DNA of 64,000 nucleotides from Papaver somniferum. Taxonomy: Eukaryota > Streptophyta > Magnoliopsida > Ranunculales > Papaveraceae. The translations under genes and the position numbers were made by a program. Location of the stretch: NCBI RefSeq assembly GCF_003573695.1, contig NC_039360.1, forward strand, positions 124,706,336 through 124,770,335, in the 5' to 3' direction. Within the stretch, counting starts at the first letter, position 1; each line of letters begins with the position of its first letter. Shown here in pieces: positions 34,145-46,863 of this stretch. Below the pieces are notes generated by a model, which worked only from the letters and a program-made list of their open reading frames with translations, searched no databases and had not been told where the DNA came from.

Positions 34145-35621
34145 TAGACTTTGCTAGTCCTCGAGCAAATCAAACAAAACAATTCTAAAACATACATACA
34201 ACTCCGTGTCGTCGAGACTACGGTTACTCTTAGCATGAATAACAGGCCTTTAAACCCCTAGGTGTCCCTAGTGGACGAGTTATAGTCTCGTGAAGGTTTA
34301 CAAGAGGTGTACCTACAAAACCTATACTTCCAAAATCCAGCTACCTGTGAAAAGTATAAAAATGACACTAAACATATTGTAATTGGCATACTATCAATGA
34401 TTACAGGAGGAAGTACCCACTTTCAAATCCAATTCATAAATTAGTAATACAGTTTTATCAGAAAGTTCAACACAACCACAATACTCGGAATCGAATCAAC
34501 CACAATCACATGAAAAGGCGAACGGTAAACGGTGTTTCCCATATCTGTCTGAAGGTCACTGCCAAAACAAACCTAAAAATCCTATTGGATTGAGCTACTG
34601 GTCTGAATTCTAATATCAACACAGCTGGCGTATACAAGGGAACCAGCGGTCGACAAACTTAATTCTAGATCAATTCACTGGCATATACAAGGGAACCAGT
34701 GATCGATTTTATTCAACACAATAAATATATTTTTTTTTCTTTTTTTTCAATTTTTTTTTTAATCGACAATATGATTGGATCTTTTTGATCCAAGCGCATG
34801 ATTCTTGTCAGCAGATTACATGGTAATTCCCTTGGATCCTGCACTCCACGCTTGCTTAGGCGACGGAGACATATTGCTATCCAAGTGTCAATCTTTTTTT
34901 TTATACACTGTTTGGTCAAATTGGTCTGGTCTCTTTTTTTGTGGTAACTCAATTACTCTATTTCATCCTAGCAGTGATAACAATTCGATGTTCGTGCCTC
35001 ACCAATTCACTTAGAGAAACAATAGATAAATATGGAAAAATAAAAATAGAACGTGATATGGTGACGACTCCGAGATATGGTGACAACTAACATGTTATTT
35101 ATTTTTATATTTTGTTAGTTTTCATATGAATAGACTCTACTAATGGGTTCCTCAACTCCAACAACCACGATGTTTCCTTTAGTGTAAGGTACAAGTGGCT
35201 AGACTTTCTCTTCTTCCGTTTTTTTTTAGTTTTTTCTTAACAAGGCTAAAAACTCTAAATGCAAAAGACTCCCCCACACTCAAATTTCACATTTTCCTCA
35301 ATGTGAAAAACTGAAAATTCTGAATTCTGACGTACCAGCAGATAAAACACAAAAACTGTACAAATTGGTAAGGAAACTGGCAAAACACTATTTCGCAAAA
35401 GTTATTCGCCTATATCTTTTCTAACCAGTATCAAAAGGGAACAGTGTTTCGATAAACGGTCTGACAGTTATGGTCTCTGAACTGAACTACGTGCAGTCTG
35501 AAATTTTCTGACGAAAAAGTATTCGTCATAATTTTCTTCTAAAATAGATTATGGACTCAAGGAAATTAAACATGGGGATGCAAATATGATATGAAGATGA
35601 AAGATAGAAATACAAACTCAG
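34145..35621. other. Noncoding 3' internal region of element D
   Basis: Contains T-rich stretches (34730-34760) and two echoes of a 30-bp block around GGCxTATACAAGGGAACCAG (34626 and 34680). No credible gene. Frames on either strand are short and low in complexity. Confidence 0.5.
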
Positions 35622-35635
35622 TGGGTTGCCTCCCA
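35622..35635 (-). other. Short conserved-looking hairpin after the element D ORF
   Basis: TGGGAGGCAACCCA on -, eight bases beyond the ORF stop, with a 4-bp stem TGGG/CCCA. A GGGAGGCAACCCA block after the coding region is, from memory, common in plant gypsy elements. Confidence 0.5.
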
Positions 35636-35643
35636 TTTAGCGC

Positions 35644-37156
35644 TTAGTTTAACGTCTTTAGCCCGACTTGCAAGACGAATTCCCCATACACCAATAATCT
35701 AAAAAGTTGGGGATCCACCCATAACACCTGTTTTGCAAACACTAGTTTCGCACATATATTAGCACAACAAATCAAAAGTGAAGCTATAGCCCAATAGAAG
35801 TTTCCCCCACACTTATTCTTGTCCACACTTGGAAGTGTATAAAGAACATAAAATTCAGGAACTTCTATGGTTTCTTCTTTGCAAACTTGCATAGTCTGAG
35901 AATCAAATGTTTTTAATGGAGGATATCGAGAAACAAAGTCATTTAGCAATATTCTCGAAGCACATATATTCAAGCCAATAAGAGGTAAAGGATAAGAAAG
36001 CATATGCAAAGGGTTAGACAAACCTTTCACAATCTCTTGTAGCACGGAATCCTTTTCATCCTTGAAAAATTCAAGTGAATTATTTACCTCTTGTATATCA
36101 TGGTCCTCTATCAAACCTTGCAACCATTCTTCATCAGTTTCTACCTTAACTAAAGTCTCGGCATCAACATCTTCATTACAATTCTTTGCAATCTCAATCG
36201 GGTCTTCCATAATATTGGTCATATGGGTTTCATTCTCAACACACTCCTCTTTGTTGTAAGGTACATACTCTTTTGCGGCTCCAAATTTCACTACAAGGAA
36301 CTTTTTTAGAAGACTCAAAAATGCATCATCCTCAAGATCCACCCTTTGAATAGGCTCTTGATCATTATAAAGATCAATGCTTGAGTAATCTACACAAGTG
36401 CCAACATATTCCTTTTCGTCTTCATTAGATTCAAACCTTGTTGCAATGAGGTTATGTAAAACACTAGTTTTATCATACTCATGTACCTTTTGAATAGGTT
36501 CTTGATCATTATAAAGATCAAGAGTTGAGTCCTCTACACTAGTGTCATCAAATATCTCCACAGGTTGGTCCTTTTCAACACACTCATCTTCATTTCCAGA
36601 CTCACCGTAATAAGAATCTTCATCGGTTTCCCATCCTTTATCACGACGCCGTTGAAGCTCCATATGAATGGTCCTACTAATTTCATCGACAAGCTCTTCG
36701 GAGTTTCCATCATCTTCCAACTTGTATAATTTTTTGTGCAAGTTTTGTAACATTCACACGCTTACCACCATTGGCTACAATAGGTTCTCTTTCCCATGAC
36801 TCTTCCCTTTGAATAGGTGAATGATCATAATTACGATCTAAAGTCGGGAAAGAAAAAATGTTGCAGAAATTGGTTTGTGCGACGTTCCCTTTATCACTGT
36901 CAAGTTGGTCTAGTCCATTTATAGCACTCATACATCTCGGATAAACAAAATAAGACGTAGAATTGTCCCACCTAGGTGTTTGACTTACATACCTACTACA
37001 AGGTTGTTGTTGGTATGTATGAAAATCACCATAAGCTCTTGGATATTGATCATAGCCAATAAATTGGTTTCGATCGTATTTCGTAGATGGTGGGCAATTG
37101 TCATAGTGTTGAGGAGGTTGAAAACCGTATCCATTGTTCCAATATGCTCCTTCCAT
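35644..37156 (-). pseudogene. Gag-position protein of element D, two overlapping frames, unknown family
   Basis: Frame 1 (37156-36710, 148 codons) starts MEGAYWNNGYGFQPPQHYDN and is rich in Tyr, Pro, Gln and Asn, probably disordered. Frame 2 (36753-35644, 369 codons) overlaps it by 44 bp in another frame, starts MLQNLHKKLYKLEDDGNSEE and is strongly acidic. It repeats DLYNDQEPIQ twice (residues about 80 and 126), and the related DHSPIQREE ends frame 1. That suggests one original protein of about 500 residues split by a single-base indel near 36753; the overlap contains an A-run where slippage could also happen. The C-terminus has a hydrophobic Cys-rich stretch (YWAIASLLICCANICAKLVF). There is no zinc knuckle or enzyme motif. 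It sits where gag should be, but no gag domain was recognised. Confidence 0.55.
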
Positions 37157-37281
37157 AATAGGTACCTGAAATAAGATTTCTCAAACCAAGGTTAAAAACC
37201 AGAAAAAATAAGAAAAACAAAAATAATAAACAAACTAAAAACAAAAACAAAAAACCGAAAACAAGTGACAATCGCTGCCTC

Positions 37282-37300
37282 CCTGGCAGCAGCACCAAAA
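37282..37300 (-). promoter_or_regulatory. Primer binding site of element D
   Basis: TTTTGGTGCTGCTGCCAGG on -, two bases after the LTR end. It fits the TGGTGCCGTTGCCGGGG type used by many plant gypsy elements, with a few changes. Confidence 0.65.
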
Positions 37301-37302
37301 TT

Positions 37303-39971
37303 TGATCATTGTCGTATGCGTCAAAAATAAATTACTTTCTCACTACTCAAATATAATATAGCAAGGGTAAGAAAGGATTGTTCCTACAGAGAGGACTAGG
37401 TTGTCAATATGTTTCGGTTTCTTAAATAAACGATGGGGATTTTTCTTTTTTTTATATACTAAAATAAATAAAAGCAAACAATAAAAGTAAAAAAATCAAA
37501 TCAATAATGTAAAGATATTGGTTACGGGTTTCGTCTTCGATCACAAACATGTTTTCGACATAATAACTAGAATTGATAATTTAATCTCAACTTTTATCAA
37601 AGGCCCTAGGATACCTTGATCGCAAGAATATCCCGCAAATCTCCTCTTATCATCAACAAACACATTAAAAGATGCGAATATAAATTCTATCTAAGAGAAC
37701 AACCTAACGTGTAAAAGCACTAATCAAGTTTAATTCCCTAGATGCATTAAATTTTATGAAATCAGGCCAATCAAAGCAATTGAACATGGAATACGCACTA
37801 ATCCGATTTAACAAAGGTTACGACTCACTTGTGGACTATTAGGATATATCACTACAAGCAATATTCACAATTATGCTACTTGTATTCAAGGAGTATCACG
37901 TTTACGTATAATAAACCCTAAACTAGCAATAGATATGATTACGAGTTCTACCAATTTGCAACTTGACGAAACTAACAATCAATCATACATGCGAGATTTC
38001 TAGTGAATTATAATCGATAATTGTGAGACAAAACTAACTTATTGACCAAAAAAACATGCTTTGTAAAATCCAACTAATCCATAACTAATGGTAAAATTAA
38101 GTACTCATGGCATAGGAGTTCATAACAAAGAGAAAAAGAAAACTCATGTTTCTAACCCTAGAACCCAAAAGTAGAAGAAGAAGATATCCCAAATTGTCTC
38201 TAAGCTTCCCTATATATAGAATTTTGTAACCTCTTCTTTAAGAAAACTAGGAAACCTAGTTGTGTCCCGTGCATCACACCCCGTGCAAAGTGACTTGCCA
38301 AACTCTGGCCAAAAACACACGTTCAAGGCTGTTCGTGTAAATATGTTGGCACTTGGTAGCTTAACTGTCAATGGCTTGTCAGTTTGCCAAAACTGACAGC
38401 ACAATCTCTCCTCACTTATCCAGTGAACTTCTCCGTTCCCTGATTGTTCTTCTTTCACTCGGACTTAACTCTCTCCCAGTCCGTAACTCCATCTCCCCAG
38501 CTTTACCAACTGCTTCTCGTCATTACTCATCTCGTGTTATCACAGGTTGGAGCTCTCATCTTCTGTCCACCAACGTCATCACAGCTTCGAACCCGAGTTC
38601 TCTACAGATTCTGATAATCACTGTACGTTCTCAGCAAGCCAAGACTAACTCCATCATCGGTTCATCATTCACAGTAACTGCAGTGCAGCTCCTTCTCGAG
38701 AGTCTCCATCTCCATCCACTGTTAAGCTCGAGTTATGACCTGCTCGAAATTCTTCCATGCTTAACCGTTGAAAAACACCAACTGCCACAGCAACAGCCTC
38801 TATTTCATAATCGACTGCCAATAATGGCAGCAACTCCATTTTCTATTCCTCTCCATTCCCGTCACTGCCATGCTCAGGTTCTCTTCGGTCTTCATCTAAT
38901 CTTCCACCAGAAACCAGTATTATCATTCATACTCGAACAGACTTCTCAAGCTCTCCCTGACTTTTTCATGCTCGATCTCGTCATCACTTCCATATTCATC
39001 TTGCGGTCATCAATGTCATCGCCAACAGAAACCTTCATTCTCAAACCCATTAGTACCGATGCAAATATACCCATAAACCCTACAGCAGCACAGCTTTTCC
39101 TTTATCGATCATTACCAGCTCGACTGATTCTCATCACTCATCTCCGTTATTCCCTGTCCAACAGTCCACAACAGAAATAAATTCTGTTTCCAACCCATCT
39201 CAAAGACCAATGTTGTTCAGGCCTTTTTACGAACACTAAGAGCACCAACTCGTTCAACTTCCTCTGCTGATTCTTTCTTCACTGAATTCTCGATTGATTT
39301 CAAATTCAGCGAGACCCATTCATCCTAACCTTTCACAGACGCATATAAGCTTAATCTCCTTCATTCATTATCTGTTTCAATGGCAACGAGCTCCTCTTCA
39401 TTCCTGTCTTGTCTCGGCTAATAACCACATCTGAATCTTCTCCAGGTTCTCAATATAACACACAATGCCTTCGCCTTAACTGATGAGCAATCGTGACATA
39501 AGGCTTGCCGGCGACATGGACTTGGTGCAGAGGTGGTCTTCATGATTGAGCTGGAACGGGAACACTTTATGAAAATCTCGACCAACTTCTGTAGTTTTAG
39601 GAAGTAGAATCAGGTGGCCCTTAGTAAATTAATCGGGTGCCTATAACAGTTTTGTAGGTTCTCAAGTTTTCGACAACTTCGGCTTGCTTCATATGCTTCC
39701 AGATTCTTCATACGACGTCGGATTGACTCCATTCTTTCGCCATTGGCTTCGTATTTTCGTGCTCTTCGAGATGATATCAAGGACTTTTAGATAATTCTGC
39801 CTCTTTTATAACCAATTGGACGATTTCTTGTTCCTTTCCTCCGTACAACTCCAAATGACTCCATGACACCTGATAAACTCAAAATCAATCATAAGATACA
39901 TAATTTACAAGAAAACTCGCAAAGAAAGCATAAATACTAGATATAAAATTAGGTGTTTTAGACACCTGTCA
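37303..39971 (-). repeat. 5' LTR of element D
   Basis: On + it runs from TGATCATTGTCGTATGCG to ACACCTGTCA. It matches the other LTR nearly throughout. Visible differences include a short missing block near 38350 and a small insertion near 38730. A 269-codon frame on + (38371-39180) is antisense to the element and broken in the sister LTR. Confidence 0.85.
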
Positions 39972-40064
39972 AAAGCTACCTTTGTACGACTGAGTTCAAC
40001 CACCGATCTCGTGGACTGAAAATCACCATCTAATGCTTACTGCGGAACATGACTGTCCCTCACT

Positions 40065-40079
40065 AAGCGGGGGACTTAA
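40065..40079 (+). promoter_or_regulatory. Probable polypurine tract of element E
   Basis: AAGCGGGGGACTTAA before a TGTTGATGGTGG LTR start. Confidence 0.5.
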
Positions 40080-40264
40080 TGTTGATGGTGGATTTTCAAC
40101 AAAGGAAAAAACCGTAAAATCATGATACTCCATATTTCTGAGTTGGCTTCAGGTATGTGAGGATTCATATTTTACGAAGCCATGATGAATATGTTTCCTG
40201 AAAGGCCTCCACTAACTGAGCGTTCAGTGCCATGCATTTCATAATGTCCTCTATGTAGAATAAC

Positions 40265-40550
40265 GTAATTGGGCGGTTCTCCGTAAGATTGAGAGCAACA
40301 ACTCCTTCAGGACGTTGGTGACACTCACTGTTCCTGACTACATGAGAGAGACCCGCCTCTACATAGAAGAACGATTGGGCGGTTCTCTGTAGATTGAGAG
40401 CAACAACCCTTTCAGGACGTCGGTGACACTCATTGTTCCCTGACTATGTAGAGATACCGTGTATATATCCAGGCGGTTCTCCATAGATTGAGAGCAACAA
40501 CGTCTTCAGGACTTCGGCAACTCGCTGTCTTCTGACTATACACCTTCGGA
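40265..40550 (+). repeat. Three roughly 100-bp repeats with GGCGGTTCTC...GAGAGCAACAAC
   Basis: GGCGGTTCTC starts at 40272, 40378 and 40472. Each is followed by AGATTGAGAGCAACAAC and CTTCAGGAC or TTTCAGGAC. Diverged tandem units in the first third of LTR E. Confidence 0.8.
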
Positions 40551-40649
40551 ATGGGTATGACGCTTTAACTGGCTAATATCCTTTCTGTAATAGATTAATT
40601 CTACTGTGACATTCACCGCTGAATTCCTAGAAGCTAATCTATTTTATCT

Positions 40650-40935
40650 CATTACTCCGATTTCATGATCGATTCCACGGCTGATCTCATGAAATGGTAA
40701 TAGATAACTTTATTATTCCGATTTCATGATCGAATCCACGACTGATCTCATGAAATGGTAATATTTAATTACTCCGATTCTATGGTCGAATCCACAATCC
40801 CATGGAATTGTAATACTTAACTTTATTATTTTGAATTCATGGTCGAATCCACGACTGATCCTATGAATTGATAATAGAACAACTACTTATTAGTTTCATG
40901 AATAATTCTCCACTGAATTTCATAAACTAATAATA
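40650..40935. repeat. About 65-bp tandem dyad repeats with TTTCATGA...TCATGAAA
   Basis: Four to five units. Each has TTTCATGATCGA(A/T)TCCACG followed by CTGATCTCATGAAATGGTAA, or a diverged version, so that TTTCATGA pairs with TCATGAAA. Later units keep the pairing with changed bases, for example GATTCTATGG with CCATGGAAT. Confidence 0.7.
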
Positions 40936-43436
40936 ATACTCAACAACCGGGCATCTGGACTATCACTGAGTAAGCCCCACAAAAATGGTGCAAGTGTACT
41001 GGACAATGATGCATGACTAAGCACCCGGATGCATAAACGAGCATTCAAAAGTATGGACAGATGAGGAATCCTACGCAAAGCGGGAGAAAAATAATAAATA
41101 TTAAAATAATAAAGAGGCGCTTATGTGGCCGGGCCCACCGGCCGGTCGGCCATGCCCTAGCCGTGGCTGGTCCCATGCCTCTCCCATTATTTTCCTTATT
41201 TTTGTTATTTCATGAACTCATGAAAACTCATTGGTTTTAGCAATTTTCCTTGTTTTTGCAAAACTCATGAATTCTCCATAACTTCATGGATTCATGAAAA
41301 ATAATATTATAAAATAGGAAAAGGTGTGCGGGACCGGGCAACCTAGCCGGACGGCCATGCTCAAGTCGTGGTCAGTCCCACACCTTACAATCCTTAGCCT
41401 TTTATAATTATTATCCCTCAATTTCACGAAACTCCTCCATTTCAACGAAAACTCATGGATTCTCCATAACATCACGATTTCATGAAAAATAATAATATAA
41501 AATTAGAAAAAATGTTGTGGGACCGGGAAACTAGCCGACCAATCATGCCCTAGTTGTGGCCGGTCCCACACTTTGCAATCCTTAGTCTTTTATAATTATT
41601 ATTTTCCTCAATTCATCAAACTCCTTGGTTTGAGCAAAATCATGATTTCGTCATAATTTCTCAAATTTTGCTCAAATCATGAAAAAACAAAAGCCAACAT
41701 GGTCACACGACCGGCTAGCCTCTCACGGCAATTTTAAATGTTAAAGTACTCTTATTTTAATATTTACAAAATATTGACCAACTGAGCATACATTCTCATT
41801 CCAACAAAAATAAAGAATTTCAGTCAAGATGACACTCTTCTGAAAATTCATAATTTGCTCGAACGCACATCAGAAAATGCTGAAACTCTCAGTACGGAGA
41901 CGCGGACACCATGAAAACACGTGCATGCCTTCACCGACCAGAGTCATCCCTAGGGCTTGCACAAAGCCGGTCCCACACGATTTCATAATTCTGACCTAAT
42001 TTGCTCAATTGCTCATATTGGGCCCAAATTCTCTCCTACCAATCTGGGGATTGCTCAAACGACCAACAACTGGTCACGTGACCACCAAGACCCGGTCTCA
42101 TGCTCTGTTGGTCGGTCCCCATCTTTCATACCTAGGTTTTATCACCTAATGTTGAACCCAGCAATATTTCAGTAAATGATGAAATCGACATTTAATCATC
42201 ATTCCTTCACCGAATGGTCAACTCAAGACCCTGGTGCAAGCTCACTCGAGCATTCAGGAACCACATGGTCGTCCATCATCCCATGTGGTTGGTCCCTCTT
42301 CACTCATGACCAATTTTCAGCAATTCGTCAATTGATGAAGGATTGATCAAAAATCAGGGTTTCGAACAAACGCTCCACGAATCACCATTCTGAGCAAGTT
42401 CAAACACTAAATTGTGTTGATCCAGCGAGCAACATCTAGATTAATTATACAATATTCGGTAATTTACCAATATTTTAATTAGTATTTTATTGGGTCACGT
42501 CACCGGTAAATAATTCGTTGAATTGAGCAATACTTGCTCAGTTGCTCGAATAATGCACATGTATTCAGTAACTCATCAATATTCAACAACTCGTCGAATT
42601 TACAACATTCTCTCAGACGAGCAATATTAATATTCATGAATCGCTGAGAATTTTGTCAATCATGCTCGATTCAACAAAATTTAGACTCACTGTCTAATCA
42701 GTCAACAACTGACTAACTGAGACACGTTTGTCATACAGACTCCACGATTCGTGAGACATCAATCACGTCACAAATGGAGGATATCACTTAGGGTTTTGGT
42801 CTGGCGGTCTACGGCACGTGAATTCATGCACGACGAGAAATGTGCGTAAGTCGTGCAAACGGTTGAAGGAGTTAGCAAAGTAGTGGGTGCACGATCAGTC
42901 AAGTCTCCACACGACATGGAACTGACTTTAACACGATCTCTCACTTTCCCACTATTTCACTCAAGAAACCGTCACACTTACAGGGATCAAGGTGTTCACG
43001 ACTCTGACAATATAAATAAGTCTCTGAATCAATGATTGAAACAACGAATGATCACTAGCTATCAGCAATTGTAGAATTTATCAAGTAACTACTCTCAAGA
43101 ATTCATCAATCTATCAGAACTTATTCGAACTCATCAGTTCACCAAAAATTGCAGAAACCTTCAACACATCCACAATCCTTGATCATCACGCATGCCACAC
43201 AATTCTCAGCTTCCCTCCTACAGATCAACCCATCTCCCTCTTTGCGACTGAATTTACTCTGGAACGGCCATTGACTTGGTTTAGGCCGGAGTCCTACAGA
43301 TTGATCTCTCGAATCTAAGCACTCCCTTTGCAGTGCATCTGTGTGAGGTTAAGCAGTTTGCTCGGTTGAGGAGTCTCGGCAACACGCTCGTTTCTTCACT
43401 TCCCTAAAAACTAGTGAATAGTTTTTCCCCATCTAA

Positions 43437-43823
43437 ACTTATCTACAACGTTTAATGGTTAAGCAATAAACTTCATATTGTATTCCTTAATACTATGTAT
43501 ATATAGAGTGTTCATACTTCGTAGTTTTGTTTTCGATATGCACGACTTGAAAGCTACGTTAGGAAATGAAACATTTCAAGTCAAATATCACTAACCTCAA
43601 GTGGAAGGATGATGTTGTCGTTGTAGCTTCTTACTTTTTCACTTCTTCAAGTATTTGAAATACTTGTAATGTCTCGTATCCTAATACTTTCAAGATAACC
43701 TATACGAAGTTGACTCTAGTACATAATCAAGCGACTCTTAAAATGAGTTCTGATTCACTAAAATATGACAACCAAACTTGACATACCAACGCTTGGTGGG
43801 TTCGACCGAGCTATGTTCTAACA
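43437..43823 (-). mobile_element. Fragment of another LTR with the TGTTAGAACATAGCTCGGTC terminus, antisense
   Basis: The right end reads GACCGAGCTATGTTCTAACA on +, the complement of an LTR start that shares its first about 25 bases with family A, but the rest is different. Length about 390 bp. No primer site or polypurine tract. Confidence 0.55.
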
Positions 43824-46800
43824 ATATTAGCCATTTCAAAATTTCTGAGATAAGGAGTGGCTTTATTTTAGGTCTGGGTGACTCATTTTTGTCTTATTAA
43901 TCGCCCATAATTCTTTCAGGATCGCCCCTAAAAATGCAAGGTTATTCAAATACTAGATCAACTTAATCATATATAATTTGAATTTTTAGGAAAAAAATAT
44001 ATATATAAAGCTTTCCTGTGTTGACTTCCTCAAACAATGGAGAAACCATCAGAGTTTGTCTTTTCGATAAAAAAAACAAATATATAGAGTTTTTTAATGT
44101 TGAATTGGTCAAACAAGCGAGAAAGCAATAATATTTGGATAGGAGATTGGTCGGGACTTTTCTTATAAGGAGGAAAATTTAATCTTGCGGCGTGGAAGAA
44201 TTTTGGTAACAAGTACGAAAATTGATACTTTATGGATTTCGATCTGTCATATATAAATGTGGTTAGAAGGTCTTTTAGTTAAGTTTGGTATAAATATGTA
44301 TAAATCTAAATTTATCAGAAATTAAACCAAATAATTAAAAAAAATCCTCCAATAGGAACTTTCTTTCCTCTTATATAAAAAGTCGTCTTTTTGTCGGTTG
44401 CGACTACAAGTTCTATTACTGAAGCGATAAGGCATATTTTCCACAACAATTTTGAATTCTACAATGCCGATTCATTTCTCATAACTTCTCACGCCCTTAT
44501 TGTACACTATCCACAAAAAGGTTATCTTATGTCGGTTTCTATGTGAACTATCAAAAAGTTTTCATTTGGCATGCCAAGTAGCATGGAAAACTTCCCGCGC
44601 CACTATGGGGAAGTGTGTAGCAACAGACTTTCAATCGAGCATACAGGTGGCTACTTCCAAGAATAAATTATATAGAGTAAATTGTTCGATAACGACTCTA
44701 TCATCAACGGACCTTTCTCTGCCACCTATAAAAATAGGTAAAAGCAGTTTGATGTAACACTTGAAGTTGTTGTTAACAAGATTTATGATAGTTATAAAGA
44801 AATGGGTGAAAAGCGAAGAAGTTTTCCAAGTTTTAGATATTAACCAAGTAAAACTTATAGCTAAAAGGTAAAAAAGAGTTCAAGACAAGAAAAATCAAGG
44901 CAGAAACAGCGAAAGAACTGATCATACTAGTCACAAGAAGTTTATATCTTGTAAAATAGCGCATTATTATTAATTAATTCTAAGGTTAGATCTCATGAAA
45001 TGATGCAGTTATTTATTTAATTCGAAATTCGACTTATAACAAGAAGTATCATTGAAAAATAGACTTATATGTTTGATTCATCACTACTTAGACTTACATT
45101 AAGAAAAATTAGGACTTATATCAAAGTTCATAACTAAGCAATTAAAAATTTAGTTAAAACAACAATAAAAACTTTGTAATATCTGGGAAACACTTTTATA
45201 ATTTCATAAAAACCTTCATATTGGAAACTTTTTCTGTTTTTGCGTAGCCAATCCTAATATGTTCATGTGATTTATGAAAGCAAATACATTAAAGGTCACA
45301 AATAATATTTAAAATTTGGAATCTGTATCATTTTAACCATCCACATCGTTTCTGACACTCCTTTGACTTGGATTGGATTGCATTAATGTAGCAATATATA
45401 AACTTAGTTGGTGATTGATTTCAATGAAGCCACCAGTCAACATATTTGCATCACGATTGCTGAGCTTCATTGTTTCTTCTTAAAATTTATGAAATATACA
45501 TGTTTTCCCATAATGTTTTGTCTTGTTGTTGTGCACCATCGATAGAATCTTGAGTAAAAAAAGTATAATTCTAGCAGATGTACTCGTCTCCGGTAACAGT
45601 AAATGTTGCACTACGCTTTCTTCTTGGATTGTATATGTTAATACATCTTTGATTCTCGAAGGAATGTTGGTATTCTATAAACTCAGCCACATCAAAACCA
45701 AAATTTGTATTATGAAAAAGTGAAAGAGGTTCGAAAGGCGTTGATACACTAATTGAAAATGGAATTATTAGAAGAATGGAAGAGGTGTGAGTGGAAATGA
45801 GTGTGAAATTAAGTATTTTTATGGAAATGGTTTTGTGGTTGATCGTTAGATGATGAACCAACTAAGTAACGAACATAGTATCGAGCGATAATATCATAAT
45901 CATCTGCGTTGAAAGCCCACTAGGAGTTACAATGACCATCGAGCAATGGAGATTCTCGGTGGAGACTATATCATACCTGGCTAGATGATATCCTTTCCAC
46001 TTAGTCGGTTATGTTTGCAAATTTACTAGGTTTTACCTATTTTCCATCCACACTTTCCCTAAATCACATCCCAACTATTCAAATAAAATTATATGACTCT
46101 TTTAGGTTAGGTAAACAAAACACACACATTCATATTTTATAGGCAACTTCATCTTTACTAAACCACCATCTTCCTTCTTCATCTCTCAAATCCTGACGTA
46201 ACTTTATCATTATTACAATTATTTAACTCAATACATCACGCTGCCATCTATATATTACCATCGGTATCCAATAGTGTTCCATAAACATGGTTTATGAAGA
46301 TTTGGTACGCGATACAAAAAACCCGAAAGCTACAATATCACAGATGGGTTATTTAATTTTGTTTCAATTAGGGTTTCACTGGATATTTAGATTCAATTAA
46401 CCCAAATCTAATAATTTTATACTGGTAGTTTTTTTAAAGATTTTTGTCTACATTATCTAAAATACAAAACAAAGATTGGCTAAGTCAGACTAGATAAAAA
46501 GCGGCCAAAATTTGTATAGGAGGAGAGATAGATCTACGGTCGTGGTTTATTCAATTTGAATGTTAGTTGTGTTTTATTACTTATTGACACTAATTCCATA
46601 ATGAATGATCTATTAATTTTTTTCATATTAATGTTCCCTTAATTAATTTAATAAATATATATTTTCATTAATAAATAATTTTGATAAAAATAGAAATAAT
46701 ATCACTAGACATTAGTGGCAGTAATGGTGGTGGTTCTTTGAAAGTGGTAGAGCCCAATGGTAATTATTTTTGATCGTTTTATCATAAAATGGTGGTTTAC

Positions 46801-46863
46801 CGAGTCCATTTTACCCCCACATCCAACTTTCCGAGATATTTTTCTCCTCCCTCCTCAAAATTT
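43824..46863. other. AT-rich DNA, no convincing gene
   Basis: Frames of 60-96 codons occur (44500-44757 +, 45571-45861 -) but have no recognisable domain, splice context or promoter. A TATATAAAAAG at about 44371 and a pyrimidine-rich tract upstream are the only promoter-like signs. This is the longest stretch here without a recognised transposon and may be old intergenic DNA. Confidence 0.45.

Larger units (their letters stand above)
31434..39971 (-). mobile_element. Complete non-autonomous gypsy-type element D, antisense
   Basis: Two LTRs of about 2.7 kb (31434-34130 and 37303-39971) bound a 3.2-kb internal region. The flanks are GAAGC on the left and AAAGC on the right, a 5-bp target duplication with one mismatch. 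On the - strand the order is LTR, primer site (37300-37282), two overlapping frames (37156-35644), then noncoding sequence and the polypurine tract AGTGTGGGGGAATT (34144-34131). There are no enzymes, so it depends on another element. The LTRs are very similar by eye, so insertion is fairly recent compared with its host element E. Confidence 0.85.
23321..43436 (+). mobile_element. Ty3/gypsy-type element E, decayed, interrupted by element D
   Basis: The pair of long direct repeats 23321-25681 and 41080-43436 are its LTRs, the right one extending left to about 40080. After the left LTR come a primer-site-like sequence, a gag reading frame, a protease remnant and an integrase remnant, then about 3.8 kb of noncoding 3' region. 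Element D (31434-39971) is inserted in that region; joining its flanks restores GGATTCTGAAGC|TACCTTTG. A polypurine tract AAGCGGGGGACTTAA (40065-40079) precedes the right LTR. The lineage is probably Tat/Ogre-like from the gag, tandem repeats and primer site; reverse transcriptase was not recognised. Confidence 0.7.
40080..43436 (+). repeat. 3' LTR of element E
   Basis: About 3.36 kb if it starts at TGTTGATGG. The part 41080-43436 matches the 5' LTR; 40080-41080 is unique in the window. It ends GTTTTTCCCCATCTAA. Confidence 0.7.

Noticed and set aside
34725..34760. T-run as a Pol III terminator or poly(A) tail of a processed gene
   Set aside because: It lies within the noncoding region of element D; no tRNA-like promoter boxes or cDNA nearby.
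36710..36753. Programmed frameshift in the element D protein
   Set aside because: The overlap contains an A-run, but a single copy cannot separate a programmed site from a simple indel; kept only as a question.
38371..39180. 269-codon open frame on +
   Set aside because: It lies inside the family D LTR, antisense to the element; the sister LTR has it broken into several frames (32540, 32982), and it is Ser/Leu/Pro-rich from the C-rich base composition.
44500..45861. Frames of 66-96 codons in the AT-rich stretch
   Set aside because: No recognisable domain, start context or splice sites; compatible with chance in AT-rich DNA.
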